A stretch of 27,796 nt of DNA from CAZGYE01 sp964530165 (lineage in GTDB: Bacteria; Planctomycetota; Planctomycetia; Planctomycetales; Planctomycetaceae). Position 1 is the stretch's first letter, and each line of letters starts with the position of its first letter. The stretch covers positions 1 through 27,796 of the forward strand of contig CAZGYE010000034.1 of the NCBI GenBank assembly GCA_964530165.1. Reading direction: 5' to 3'. Shown here piece after piece: positions 8,388 to 16,317 of this stretch. Made by a program: the position numbers and the translations under genes. The notes beneath the pieces were generated by a model. It did no database searches. It saw only the letters and a program-made list of their open reading frames with translations, and had not been told where the DNA came from.

Positions 8388-9389
8388 CTACGAACAATTT
8401 TCAACGGGCTGTTGGCTGCCGTCGCCGTCCGGCACACCGTTTCGATCGAGCCAGTCGAGCAGGGTCTGGACGCTACCGGTTGCCAGGGCGATACAGGTGT
8501 CGGCCCCGCCGTAATAAAGATGGATCGTGTCCCCGTCATCGCCGATCGTGTAGCCGCAGGGAAACACCACGTTGCCGACGTCTCCTTCGCGCTCGTAAAG
8601 CTCTTCCGGACCGAACATCCAGCGATCGCCGCGCAACAGGCACCGTTCGGGAGTTTCCATATCGAACAGAGCCAGGCCGAGCCGGTAGATGCAGCCGGCG
8701 CCCGTGGTGCGCACGCCGTGATAGATCATCAACCAGCCACGCTCGGTTTCGATCAACGGCGGCGAGAGCCCGATCTTGTTGGCATCCCACCAGGGGCCCG
8801 CTCGGGCGCGCAGCATGATTTTGTGGCTGCCCCAATGGAGTAGATCGGGCGAGTAAGAGATCCACACGTGGGCGCCGATGCTGATGGAACTCACGGGACG
8901 ATGGATGAGTGCCCAGCATTTGCCGATCCGTCTGGGCAGCAGGGCCGCATCCTTGTTTTCCGGCAGCATAATCTCTCCGAGACGCTCGAACGTCTTGAAA
9001 TCCTCGGTGAAAGCGAGCGACACGCTCGGGCCGGCGTGCGAGTAGGACGTGTAGACAATGGCATACTTTTGCAGTTCCGGAACCCAGGTGACGCGCGGAT
9101 CCTCAAGGCCCCAGTATTCCTCTTTGTAATTCTCCGGATCGGGAGTCAACGTTGGTTGAGCATCGATGTTCCAGCCATCGATCCCGTTTCTCGATCGCGC
9201 GACGCAAAGGTGCGAGTGGCCGCGGCGGTCTTCGACGCGGCAAAGCAGCACCGTCGTCCCATCGTCGAGCAACGTCGCACCCGCGTTAAACACCGTGTTG
9301 CAACGATAGGGCCAATCCTCGGCCGAGAGAATCGGATTGTCCGGATGGCGGTGAAAGAGCGTCGGGTGCAGACTGTTTTTTGGAGGCAT
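8388..9389 (-). CDS. Glycoside hydrolase family 130 protein (mannoside phosphorylase-like)
   Basis: A 333-residue five-bladed beta-propeller of GH130, whose characterised members phosphorolyse or hydrolyse beta-mannosidic bonds. Motifs in order: HPDNPILSAEDWP (residues 15-27), VFNAGATL (33-40), the GLEDPR catalytic site with the presumed proton donor Asp97, KDAALLP (146-152), HRP (163-165) and WWDANKIG (200-207), then IYHGV. Phosphate-binding Arg and His residues in HRP and upstream favour a phosphorylase, but I cannot exclude a hydrolase. The start ATG is preceded by GAGGAG about eleven bases away. It follows the GT4 fusion gene on the same strand after 205 bp, and this pairing suggests a shared mannose-containing glycan. 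Confidence 0.9.
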   Translation of the reverse strand: MPPKNSLHPTLFHRHPDNPILSAEDWPYRCNTVFNAGATLLDDGTTVLLCRVEDRRGHSHLCVARSRNGIDGWNIDAQPTLTPDPENYKEEYWGLEDPRVTWVPELQKYAIVYTSYSHAGPSVSLAFTEDFKTFERLGEIMLPENKDAALLPRRIGKCWALIHRPVSSISIGAHVWISYSPDLLHWGSHKIMLRARAGPWWDANKIGLSPPLIETERGWLMIYHGVRTTGAGCIYRLGLALFDMETPERCLLRGDRWMFGPEELYEREGDVGNVVFPCGYTIGDDGDTIHLYYGGADTCIALATGSVQTLLDWLDRNGVPDGDGSQQPVENCS

Positions 9390-9594
9390 GGTGGGCGCGT
9401 CTCCTCAAAAGTAGTGATTGGATGAGTTGGTTCGTCCGGAAATGGAGACGTAACGACCTCGATGCCGCGCTCTCGCAGTCGCAGAGGCCCTTGCCCCGAA
9501 CAGAGCGCCTCAACGAGCAGGCCCAGCCAGCGTCAGCCGACGGGGTGCGAGACTATACGTCAGAAGGTGATGTGATGGAAGACGAGTTTGGGAA

Positions 9595-11910
9595 TCATGC
9601 CGGGGGGGACACCGGGGAGACCGCTTCGGAAATTTGGGATTCCTCAGGGGCGGGTTGAAGCGATTTCAGGGCCAATAGGGACAGCAGCCAGGCCAGCGTC
9701 GATTCGGCCCCTTCATTTTGATTGGCGCCCTCGGCCGATAGCCCATCGCGACAACCTCCGGTTTGGTAGTCGTACAACGGTTCTTCGAGGTCGTTCTTAC
9801 CGAGGAACCAGTTGAAGCAGCGGCGTGCTTCGCTCACCCACCGCCCATCACCGGTCACTCTGCTGGCTTCAAGACAGGCGTCGAGCAGGGCGTGCGCCTC
9901 GATCGGCTGTTGATCGAACGAGGCTTTGCGACCACCGCGCTGGAACCAGCCACAGTTGCCGATGGGAGAAAGCACGCCATCGCGACCGGTTTGCAGTTGC
10001 AGCAGCCAATCGAGGCTGCGCAAACCCATTTCGATCAGATCGCCACGCTGCATCCACTGCCCGCCCAACAGCAGCGCATGGGGCAGTTTGCCGTTGGCGT
10101 AGTTCAGGCAGTTCTCGGGCCAGGGCCAGTCGTCGCCGGAATTCTCCTCGAACTCGTCGAACAGCTTCAAGGCGAGCGTCTCGCGAATTCGGCGCGCCTC
10201 GCTGTCACCGCTGAATCGGCGCAGGTAAGCATGAACGCCGACCAGCGTGAACGCCCAGGATCTGGGAGAGTCGAACCGGATGGTCTCCTTCAGCGCCATT
10301 TCATACAGGTTCACCGCAGCGGCCCGAACACTCGTTGTGGGGCCCAGGACCACGGCAAATCCCAGTCCCCACAGCGCCCGCGCGTGGCTGTCTTCCGAAC
10401 CGATGTCATCCAGCCAACGGCGATCGTAGGACATGAAGTTGCGGAAACGCCGCGTCTTCGGGTTGTAGGCATGGTCTAGGAAGCTCAAGTAAGTGTGAAT
10501 CAGCCGTAAGAACTCGGGGTCTTTTTTCAGTTGGTAGGCTTCCAGCGCGACGATCAGCGCCCGGGCGTTGTCGTCAGTGCAATAGCCGTGGTTGCGGTCG
10601 GGAATGGTATAGCGCGCGTGCTGTAAGACCCCGGTGTCGTCAGTCATCGCCATGAGGGAGTCGAGCTTTAGCTCCGGCATGGCATGCTTCAGCGCTGAAC
10701 TCGCGAGGGATCGCTTTGGCAGCGGCTTGGGGTGTCGCACGCGATCGCTGAGAACTTCCGTGCACAGCTGCAAATACTGGCGGGCGACCGAGCGCCATAC
10801 CATGTCGCGCGTGAACAAATAGGCTGTTTTCCGCATGCCTTGGGTGTCGAACTCGTGATCGAGCAACCAACAGGTCGCCTTGGCGATGGCCGCCGAGTCA
10901 CGGAAGGACACCAAGCGTCCTCGCCCATCGGCCAGCATTTCCTCGGCGTAGGAATAGGGTGTGGAGATCACCGCATTGCCGGCGCCCAGTGCATAGGCCA
11001 ACGTGCCTGAAACGACCTGTTGCTTCCCCAGATAAGGGGTGAGGTAGATGTCCGCGGCGCAAAGAAACTCACACAGTTCTTCCAGTTCGACATAACGGTT
11101 TTCGAAGATCACGTGCTCCAGCACGCCGAGGTCTTCGGCTCTCTGGTGCAAGCGATTGCGATAGGCCTCGCCGTTCTCCTTCTTGACGTTTGGATGAGTG
11201 GCGCCCAACACAATATAGACCAGTTCCGGATGTCGCTTAACGACCTCCGGGAGTGCTTCGATGGCATACTCGATCCCTTTGGCCGGCGACAGCAGTCCGA
11301 ACGTCAGCATCACCTTGCGGCCCTCGACGCCGAACTGTTCCTTATAGAAGCTCGGATCGACAAACGGGAGATCAGGAATTCCGTGCGGGATCATGGCGAT
11401 CTTGAACTGGGGAACTCCATACGTGTGGAGTAACACATCGACGCTCCGCTCGCTCATCACCACCAGCCGATCTGACAGACGGGTGACCTCCTGGAAAACT
11501 TCGCGCTGCTGCGACGACGGTTCAGAGAGGACCGTGTGGAGCGTGGTGATGATCGGCATCCGACTCTCGCGCATGATCGTCAATACGTGCGAACCGTCTG
11601 CCCCACCGTAGATGCCGAACTCGTGCTGCAGAAGGATCGCACTCACGCCACGGATATTCAGAAAGTCCGCCGCGCGCGTGTACTCGGAGATGTCCTCCTG
11701 CAGGATGTCAAAACAAACGCGGCCGTCGTATCCATACCCTTCTGGGATATCGTTGATGGCGACGACTTGGCAACTCGCCGGCGAAGCCAGTTCAGCGGAC
11801 ACCGCATTGCAAAGATCGTAGCTGAACGTGCCGATGCCGCAGCGACGCGGCGGAAACGTGGCGACACAAGCAAGCCGAAGTTTTGAGAATTTGACGGGTG
11901 TGACCACCAT
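9595..11910 (-). CDS. GT4 glycosyltransferase fused to an alpha/alpha-barrel-like C-terminal domain
   Basis: A 771-residue two-part protein. Residues 1 to about 400 form a GT-B glycosyltransferase of family 4: the N-terminal glycine loop (RRCGIGTFSYDL), a LLQHEFGIYGG segment, the donor-site strand LTFGLLSPAKGIEYAIEAL and a nucleotide-sugar region ending STPYSYAEEML. Residues about 410-755 are helical with recurring aromatic/acidic motifs (YCTDDNARALI, SHARALWGLGFAV, DWPWPENCLNYANGKLPHALL, GGRKASFDQQPIEAHALLDA), which resembles an (alpha/alpha)6 toroid of glycosidase type. The likely role is cytoplasmic transfer of a sugar, probably mannose given the GH130 neighbour. The start ATG has AAGGGAAACA before it. 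No signal peptide is seen. Confidence 0.88.
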   Translation of the reverse strand: MVVTPVKFSKLRLACVATFPPRRCGIGTFSYDLCNAVSAELASPASCQVVAINDIPEGYGYDGRVCFDILQEDISEYTRAADFLNIRGVSAILLQHEFGIYGGADGSHVLTIMRESRMPIITTLHTVLSEPSSQQREVFQEVTRLSDRLVVMSERSVDVLLHTYGVPQFKIAMIPHGIPDLPFVDPSFYKEQFGVEGRKVMLTFGLLSPAKGIEYAIEALPEVVKRHPELVYIVLGATHPNVKKENGEAYRNRLHQRAEDLGVLEHVIFENRYVELEELCEFLCAADIYLTPYLGKQQVVSGTLAYALGAGNAVISTPYSYAEEMLADGRGRLVSFRDSAAIAKATCWLLDHEFDTQGMRKTAYLFTRDMVWRSVARQYLQLCTEVLSDRVRHPKPLPKRSLASSALKHAMPELKLDSLMAMTDDTGVLQHARYTIPDRNHGYCTDDNARALIVALEAYQLKKDPEFLRLIHTYLSFLDHAYNPKTRRFRNFMSYDRRWLDDIGSEDSHARALWGLGFAVVLGPTTSVRAAAVNLYEMALKETIRFDSPRSWAFTLVGVHAYLRRFSGDSEARRIRETLALKLFDEFEENSGDDWPWPENCLNYANGKLPHALLLGGQWMQRGDLIEMGLRSLDWLLQLQTGRDGVLSPIGNCGWFQRGGRKASFDQQPIEAHALLDACLEASRVTGDGRWVSEARRCFNWFLGKNDLEEPLYDYQTGGCRDGLSAEGANQNEGAESTLAWLLSLLALKSLQPAPEESQISEAVSPVSPPA

Positions 11911-11961
11911 TGTTTCCCTTTGTTTTCCAAATGCTCTGGACCAATCTCTTCCATTCGGGTT

Positions 11962-12002
11962 GAGCCTGAAACCGATTCAGGCTCGCAAGGGGGACTATTG
12001 TA
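11962..12002 (-). promoter_or_regulatory. Possible promoter with 23-bp palindrome upstream of the GT4 gene
   Basis: A perfect inverted repeat GAGCCTGAA-N5-TTCAGGCTC occupies 11962-11984. Read on the minus strand it is preceded by TACAAT (12002-11997), a five-of-six match to a -10 box, without a convincing -35. The palindrome would then begin within a few bases of the transcription start, so it could be an operator or a stable hairpin at the 5' end of the GT4 mRNA. Confidence 0.4.
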
Positions 12003-12121
12003 ACAGCGCGCCGGCCCGCGTCCATCACGTGGTCATATTTCCATTGTCTCCCCCGCAGCAACCTGAAGAGGCTGATGGAGAAAAGTGCGCTCTCGCGCTG
12101 AGTCAGGGTGAAAACGCAACA

Positions 12122-12529
12122 ATGGATAAAGTCGACGTAATTGATTCATCAACTAGAAGCGTTACAACCGATTCATTAGAATTGAGTCGGTATGCTGTAG
12201 GGAACCGGCGTCTTGTTGGGAGACATGTCACGGTGGTCAGAAACACCATTCGACCCCAAATTCGCTCCGCCCATCTTTTTTTGGTGCTGCTGCTGCTCGG
12301 CGGCCTGGCCGGGGGTTTGCTGCATGCCAGCCAGCACCACGACGCCAACCATGCGTCGGAACAGTGCGTTGTGTGTGCCTGGACACACGATCTGACGGTG
12401 ACGTACCGACCACAACTGATTCAACCAATGGCCGTTCGGACCGGTTGGATCACCGTCACGACTCCCACCGTGCCGTTTCACGTCCGGCAGGCTTATTCCT
12501 TCACGCTCCGATCACCTCCCGCTATTTGA
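12122..12529 (+). CDS. Small membrane-anchored CxxC protein (DUF2946-like)
   Basis: A 135-residue frame from the ATG at 12122. It has one strong hydrophobic segment (HLFLVLLLLGGLAGGLL) followed by HASQHHDANHASEQCVVCAW, a His-rich stretch and a CxxC pair. This layout recalls DUF2946-type small envelope proteins found near metal transport genes; the assignment is by pattern only. A GTG at 12233 with GGGAG upstream would give a shorter protein whose N-terminus is a normal signal/anchor (MVRNTIRPQIRSAHL), and it would leave the palindrome at 12168-12190 outside the coding region; this start may be the true one. It is first in the metal-uptake cluster, 90 bp ahead of the outer-membrane protein. 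The His/Cys residues could bind zinc or copper. Confidence 0.62.
   Translation: MDKVDVIDSSTRSVTTDSLELSRYAVGNRRLVGRHVTVVRNTIRPQIRSAHLFLVLLLLGGLAGGLLHASQHHDANHASEQCVVCAWTHDLTVTYRPQLIQPMAVRTGWITVTTPTVPFHVRQAYSFTLRSPPAI
12168..12190. promoter_or_regulatory. Imperfect 23-bp palindrome, candidate metal-regulator operator
   Basis: CCGATTCA-N7-TGAGTCGG forms an 8-bp inverted repeat with one mismatch. It lies ahead of the cluster encoding a ZnuA-like protein and permease, the usual place for a Zur, Fur or MntR operator, but it matches none of the well-known consensus boxes. It would be intragenic if the ATG at 12122 is used and in the leader if the GTG at 12233 is used. Confidence 0.3.
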
Positions 12530-12619
12530 CCAATCGCTGCTGCGGTGTTGGTACAGATTGGTTGCTCGCCTGGGAGGCGCGCGCCGGTCAAACCATTGAG
12601 GTTTTGTGAAGGAACCGGC

Positions 12620-13963
12620 ATGTTTTGCCGATTCGGATCGTTCATTCTCAGCACCTTGCTGTTGTTCGTCGTCGGCCAACCATTGGCAGCACAGCCACCG
12701 GCTGGACCCGCCTTGCAACCTGCTGAATCGGTCGAGCAGGACATCGAAAAGCTGCTTCAAGAGGCGGAACCGCGCCGGGCCGTCAAGCCCCCCGAATTGG
12801 GCGCCGGCATCGGCGCTCGGCTGTCGGCGTTCAACCCGAACATCTCGCTGATTGGCGATTTTTTCGGCGTCACCAGCACGGCGCCAGACGGGCCCGGGCC
12901 AACACGTATTCCCCTGGGGTTTTTCAATGATGGAGATGTCGACACCTTCAGCTTCCGCGAAATTGAGCTGATGGCGACGGCGGCGATCGACCCATTTTCC
13001 GATGCGCTGGTCAAGTTGGCCTTCAACAATGACGGGGTGGAAATTGAGGAAGCCTATGCCCTGTTTCACGACTACCCATTCCAGGACCTGCTGCCCGAAT
13101 GGCTGCAAGACGTTCACACCAAGGTGGGTCAGTTCCGAATGGCCTTCGGTCCGTTGAACCTGGTGGACGAGCACGATCTGCCGACTGTGGACCAACCGTT
13201 GGCCATTCAACGTTTTTTGGGTGAGGGCGGCCTGATCCGAGCTGGCGTCTCTTTTTCTAAAGTGCTGCCGCTCTCGGATCGCTGGACGTCGGAATTGACC
13301 CTGCAAATCACAAACGGCGAGCCGTTGGGCGATGAGCCCGGCGCAGCTCCGTTTGAAGGAATCGAACATCCGCTGGGGCTGCTACACTATGGGTTGTCCC
13401 GAGATTTCGAACCGGATGCCGATTGGGAATCCCGGCGCGAACGCGGTTGCCGCCCGAGGCTGCGGGATGGTCGTCGGACGCTCGACTTGGGAACCACGTT
13501 TGCCGCGACCGGAAACCGCGTGCAGGCGACCAGTGAAAACCTCTACAGCCTTGTCGAAGGGCTGAATGCCACCTGGCAATGGTACGATCCACGGCCGGAC
13601 AGTTACCGCCAGCACCTACTGCAGGGCGAAGCGTTCTTGAGCCAGTTGGATCAACCGGACGACGGGGTCCGCTTCGACGCGGGCGGTTATTTGCTCTCTC
13701 AGATGCGGTTGAATCGGGAATGGTTCGTTGGAACCCGTTTTGACATCACGGAATTTCCCGATCGCGATGGATTTCAACTGGCTGCCACGCCGTTCGTCAC
13801 GTACTTCATGACAGAGTTCAACCGTTTGCGGTTGCAGTACCAGTTTCTGCATCAGGAGATTGACGGAGCCGGCACCGAAGAGGCGCACACCGTTTGGATC
13901 CAACTGGTGTTTGCTTACGGTGCTCATCCGCCCGAGCCGTATTACCTGGGAGCAAGGTTCTGA
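12620..13963 (+). CDS. Outer-membrane beta-barrel protein (porin/receptor-like)
   Basis: A 447-residue exported protein. The signal peptide is residues 1 to about 24 (FILSTLLLFVVGQPLAA then Gln). A short acidic helix (EQDIEKLLQEAEP) follows, then alternating amphipathic strands such as NPNISLIGDFFGV, AFGPLNLVDEHDLP and RLRLQYQFLHQ. The chain ends GARF, a terminal Phe that is the usual signal for barrel insertion by BamA. The start ATG has AAGGA six bases upstream; a longer frame opens at 12545 but lacks a signal. Residues about 275-300 are unusually Arg-rich (RRERGCRPRLRDGRR) and may be a periplasmic turn or a locally frame-disturbed stretch, though the frame stays open. It lies 18 bp before the metal-binding protein gene, so it probably carries the metal or its chelate across the outer membrane. 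Confidence 0.8.
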   Translation: MFCRFGSFILSTLLLFVVGQPLAAQPPAGPALQPAESVEQDIEKLLQEAEPRRAVKPPELGAGIGARLSAFNPNISLIGDFFGVTSTAPDGPGPTRIPLGFFNDGDVDTFSFREIELMATAAIDPFSDALVKLAFNNDGVEIEEAYALFHDYPFQDLLPEWLQDVHTKVGQFRMAFGPLNLVDEHDLPTVDQPLAIQRFLGEGGLIRAGVSFSKVLPLSDRWTSELTLQITNGEPLGDEPGAAPFEGIEHPLGLLHYGLSRDFEPDADWESRRERGCRPRLRDGRRTLDLGTTFAATGNRVQATSENLYSLVEGLNATWQWYDPRPDSYRQHLLQGEAFLSQLDQPDDGVRFDAGGYLLSQMRLNREWFVGTRFDITEFPDRDGFQLAATPFVTYFMTEFNRLRLQYQFLHQEIDGAGTEEAHTVWIQLVFAYGAHPPEPYYLGARF

Positions 13964-13981
13964 AGCCAAGGAGACGTCACC

Positions 13982-14926
13982 ATGAACCGTAGAATCAGGC
14001 AAAATTTCGCGATCGTGCTGGCGGGCAGTCTGGCGTTGATTGTTTGCGGAACGCGGCCGGCAATTGCCCAGTTAAAGGTGGTCACCACCACACCGACCTA
14101 TTCCTCGCTGGCAGCCGAGCTGGGCGGCGAGCACATCCGGGTTCAAAGTCTGATGAAAGGGGGCCAAAACGTTCACAATATCCTCCCCACTCCCTCCAAG
14201 ATGGTCGCCATGCGAGATGCCGACCTGTTCATTCACAGCGGTTTGGATTTGGAACTATGGGTCACTCAGTTGCTGCGCGGCTGCCGCAACCGGCGAATCC
14301 AACCTGGTCGGCCGGGCAACGTCAACGCGGCCCGGGGAATCAAGTTGAAGGAAGTGCCGCGGCAAATCTCGCGGAGTCAGGGTGACTTGCACATCTACGG
14401 CAACCCGCATTACCAACTCGACCCCATCAATGTCATCTTGATCGCCCGCACGATTCGCGACGCGCTGAAGAATCTGGACGCCGCCAATTCCGCCGATTAC
14501 GACCGCCGGTATCAACAGTGGGAAGCCAGAATGAAGAAGAAGCTGGTGGAATGGCTAACGAAAATGCGTCCCTACAAAGGGGCGAAAGTGGTCGGTTATC
14601 ACAATGTGTTGCCGTATTTCGCCGACCGATTCGGTCTGGAGGTGATCGGCTTTGTGGAACCGAAACCGGGCATTACGCCGACCGCCTCTCACACCGCCCG
14701 GCTGGTCAGCCGAATGCGGCAGACGGGGTGCAAGGTCTTGCTGGTCAACACGTGGGCCAATCAGGCCACTGCCCGTGCCGTCGCAGAACGCAGCGGGGCG
14801 AAGATCATTCTGTTTCCCGAATGGGTCGGCGGAGTGACCGGGACCGATGACTGCATCGCTTTTTTTGATTATCAGGTCAACAGTTTGATCCAAGCCCTGG
14901 GTGAGACAACCAGCACGGAGAAATGA
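13982..14926 (+). CDS. Metal ABC transporter substrate-binding protein (ZnuA-like, cluster A-I)
   Basis: A 314-residue periplasmic protein with a signal peptide (residues 1 to about 30, IVLAGSLALIVCGTRPAIA). It follows the ZnuA/MntC/TroA pattern: KVVTTTPTYSSLAAELGGEHIRV, then the first metal ligand His65 in NVHNILPTPSKM, His143 in NPHYQLDP, His207 in GYHNVLPYFADRFGL, and a C-terminal acidic ligand in TGTDDCIAFFDY. The His-rich loop typical of many zinc-specific ZnuA proteins is absent, so zinc or manganese cannot be decided. The start is fixed by AAGGAG eight bases upstream. The stop overlaps the ATG of the permease gene (ATGA), a sign of translational coupling. Confidence 0.9.
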   Translation: MNRRIRQNFAIVLAGSLALIVCGTRPAIAQLKVVTTTPTYSSLAAELGGEHIRVQSLMKGGQNVHNILPTPSKMVAMRDADLFIHSGLDLELWVTQLLRGCRNRRIQPGRPGNVNAARGIKLKEVPRQISRSQGDLHIYGNPHYQLDPINVILIARTIRDALKNLDAANSADYDRRYQQWEARMKKKLVEWLTKMRPYKGAKVVGYHNVLPYFADRFGLEVIGFVEPKPGITPTASHTARLVSRMRQTGCKVLLVNTWANQATARAVAERSGAKIILFPEWVGGVTGTDDCIAFFDYQVNSLIQALGETTSTEK

Positions 14927-16086
14927 CAGTGGGAGTCACGGACATTTGGGATCTGCTCCTTTGGCCGTTCCTGGCTTGTTTGGTATTGACTGGCATTCAC
15001 TGCTATTTAGGAATTCACATTGTTCGCCGGGGTGTGATTTTCGTGGATTTGGCGATGGCCCAGATCGCATTCCTTGGAAGTACGACGGCGGTTCTGTTTT
15101 GGCAGCCGGAGCATTCGTCCAATGGCTCCGTTGTGAATGTTGCGGCGTCTCATCCGGGTGTCGAGAGGACTGACGGAGCGGCACGTTCTCAGAAATCGTT
15201 GAGCGGGTCCGTTTCGTCGCTTGCGTCTGAACCGCCCGGCGAACGTACGTCGGAATTGATCACCGAGCGGACCGTCGAGCAGTTGATTCCACCGGATCCA
15301 GGGTCGCCGGACTCGACCGCCACAGACCAACCTGGCGACGGCTCGCCGAGGTCCGCTCGGTCAGCGAATGCACTCCCCTCCGGGACAAGGCCGGCTGTCC
15401 GCCGCGAACCACCGCAGCAGACTGCTTCCTATCAGGTTCTGGTCCCTTATCTGGGCGGTCTGCTTTTCACGCTGCTGGGGGCCGCTTTGTTTTCGCTCGG
15501 TCGGCTGCGTCACCGGCAGATTCCCCAGGAGGCCGTCATCGGAATTATTTATGCCGTCAGTTCGGCGTTGGCCCTGGTTTTGCTGTACGAAGCTCCCGCA
15601 GATGTCGCCGAGCAAACCCGCGACATGCTGGTCGGCCGCCTTCTGTTCGTCAATCAGGCGATGGTCATCGAAACCGCCGGCCTGTATGCCGTCGTGGGAC
15701 TGCTGCACTTTTTTCTCCGCCGACCGTTCCTGATGATTTCGTTCCAGCCTGAGGCCGCCAAACAGGCCGGCATGGCGGTGCGCTGGTGGGATTTTCTGTT
15801 CTATGCCACCTTCGGCATGATCGTCACGAGCAGCGTGCAAATGGCCGGCATTCTGTTGGTGTTTAGCTACCTGATCATTCCAGCCGTCTGTGCGATGCTG
15901 TTTTTCCAAGACCTCGCCGCCCGGCTCTGTTTCGGTTGGGGCGTCGGTTTCTTGGCCAGTGTCGCGGGGATCGGGCTGTCGGTCTACTTGGATATCCCGA
16001 CCGGCGCCAGCATTGTCATCACCTTCGGCGGATTGTTAATCGCTTTGGTCACACTGCGGTTTTTTCTTGTGAGATGGTCATCATAG
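14923..16086 (+). CDS. Metal ABC transporter permease (ABC-3/ZnuB family) with long hydrophilic insertion
   Basis: A 387-residue inner-membrane permease; the family norm is about 270-300. The ABC-3 signature RRGVIFVDLAMAQIAFLG is at residues 35-52, and the rest of the core (IPQEAVIGIIYAVSSALALVLL, MLVGRLLFV, SYLIIPAVCAMLF, IPTGASIVITFGGLL) follows from about residue 199. Between the second and third membrane segments lies a roughly 110-residue stretch (about 61-169), rich in Ser, Pro, Glu and Arg, with no hydrophobic run; this accounts for the extra length. It starts inside the stop codon of the binding-protein gene. No ABC ATPase gene follows, so the energising subunit must be encoded elsewhere. 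Confidence 0.9.
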   Translation: MTVGVTDIWDLLLWPFLACLVLTGIHCYLGIHIVRRGVIFVDLAMAQIAFLGSTTAVLFWQPEHSSNGSVVNVAASHPGVERTDGAARSQKSLSGSVSSLASEPPGERTSELITERTVEQLIPPDPGSPDSTATDQPGDGSPRSARSANALPSGTRPAVRREPPQQTASYQVLVPYLGGLLFTLLGAALFSLGRLRHRQIPQEAVIGIIYAVSSALALVLLYEAPADVAEQTRDMLVGRLLFVNQAMVIETAGLYAVVGLLHFFLRRPFLMISFQPEAAKQAGMAVRWWDFLFYATFGMIVTSSVQMAGILLVFSYLIIPAVCAMLFFQDLAARLCFGWGVGFLASVAGIGLSVYLDIPTGASIVITFGGLLIALVTLRFFLVRWSS

Positions 16087-16317
16087 AATGCTGGAAAAGA
16101 AAGGGGGTCAGGACTCGTCGTCTTGTGTTTTCTGAGCTGGCGGGTTGACTGCAAAATGTCCCCAGCTCGTCAAAGTGAGCGGCGACTTGCCACAGACTCT
16201 CATTCGTGGGCTTTACCCCTTTGACGTGGCGGTTTAGCATATACCGATAGGATGGTGAAGTCCCGTTGCTTTTGCGGGTTGTGTGGGATATGGGTCGGAC
16301 TTTCTGGAGCTGGTGCG
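16087..16317. other. Intergenic region with a REP-like motif
   Basis: This 231-bp gap holds AAAGGGGGTCAGGACTC near 16100, a type of sequence often seen at REP-like or degenerate mobile-element sites. The minus strand is open across much of it, with a coding-like stretch (LNRHVKGVKPTNESLWQVAAH) I cannot assign to a family; it could be a decayed insertion. TTGACG at 16221-16226 lacks a well-spaced -10, so no promoter for the large downstream gene can be named confidently. Confidence 0.35.

Noticed and set aside
13400..13470. A frameshift in the outer-membrane protein at the Arg-rich stretch
   Set aside because: The frame stays open and beta-strand-like sequence resumes at once; another frame is open here too, but without homologues I cannot show a shift.
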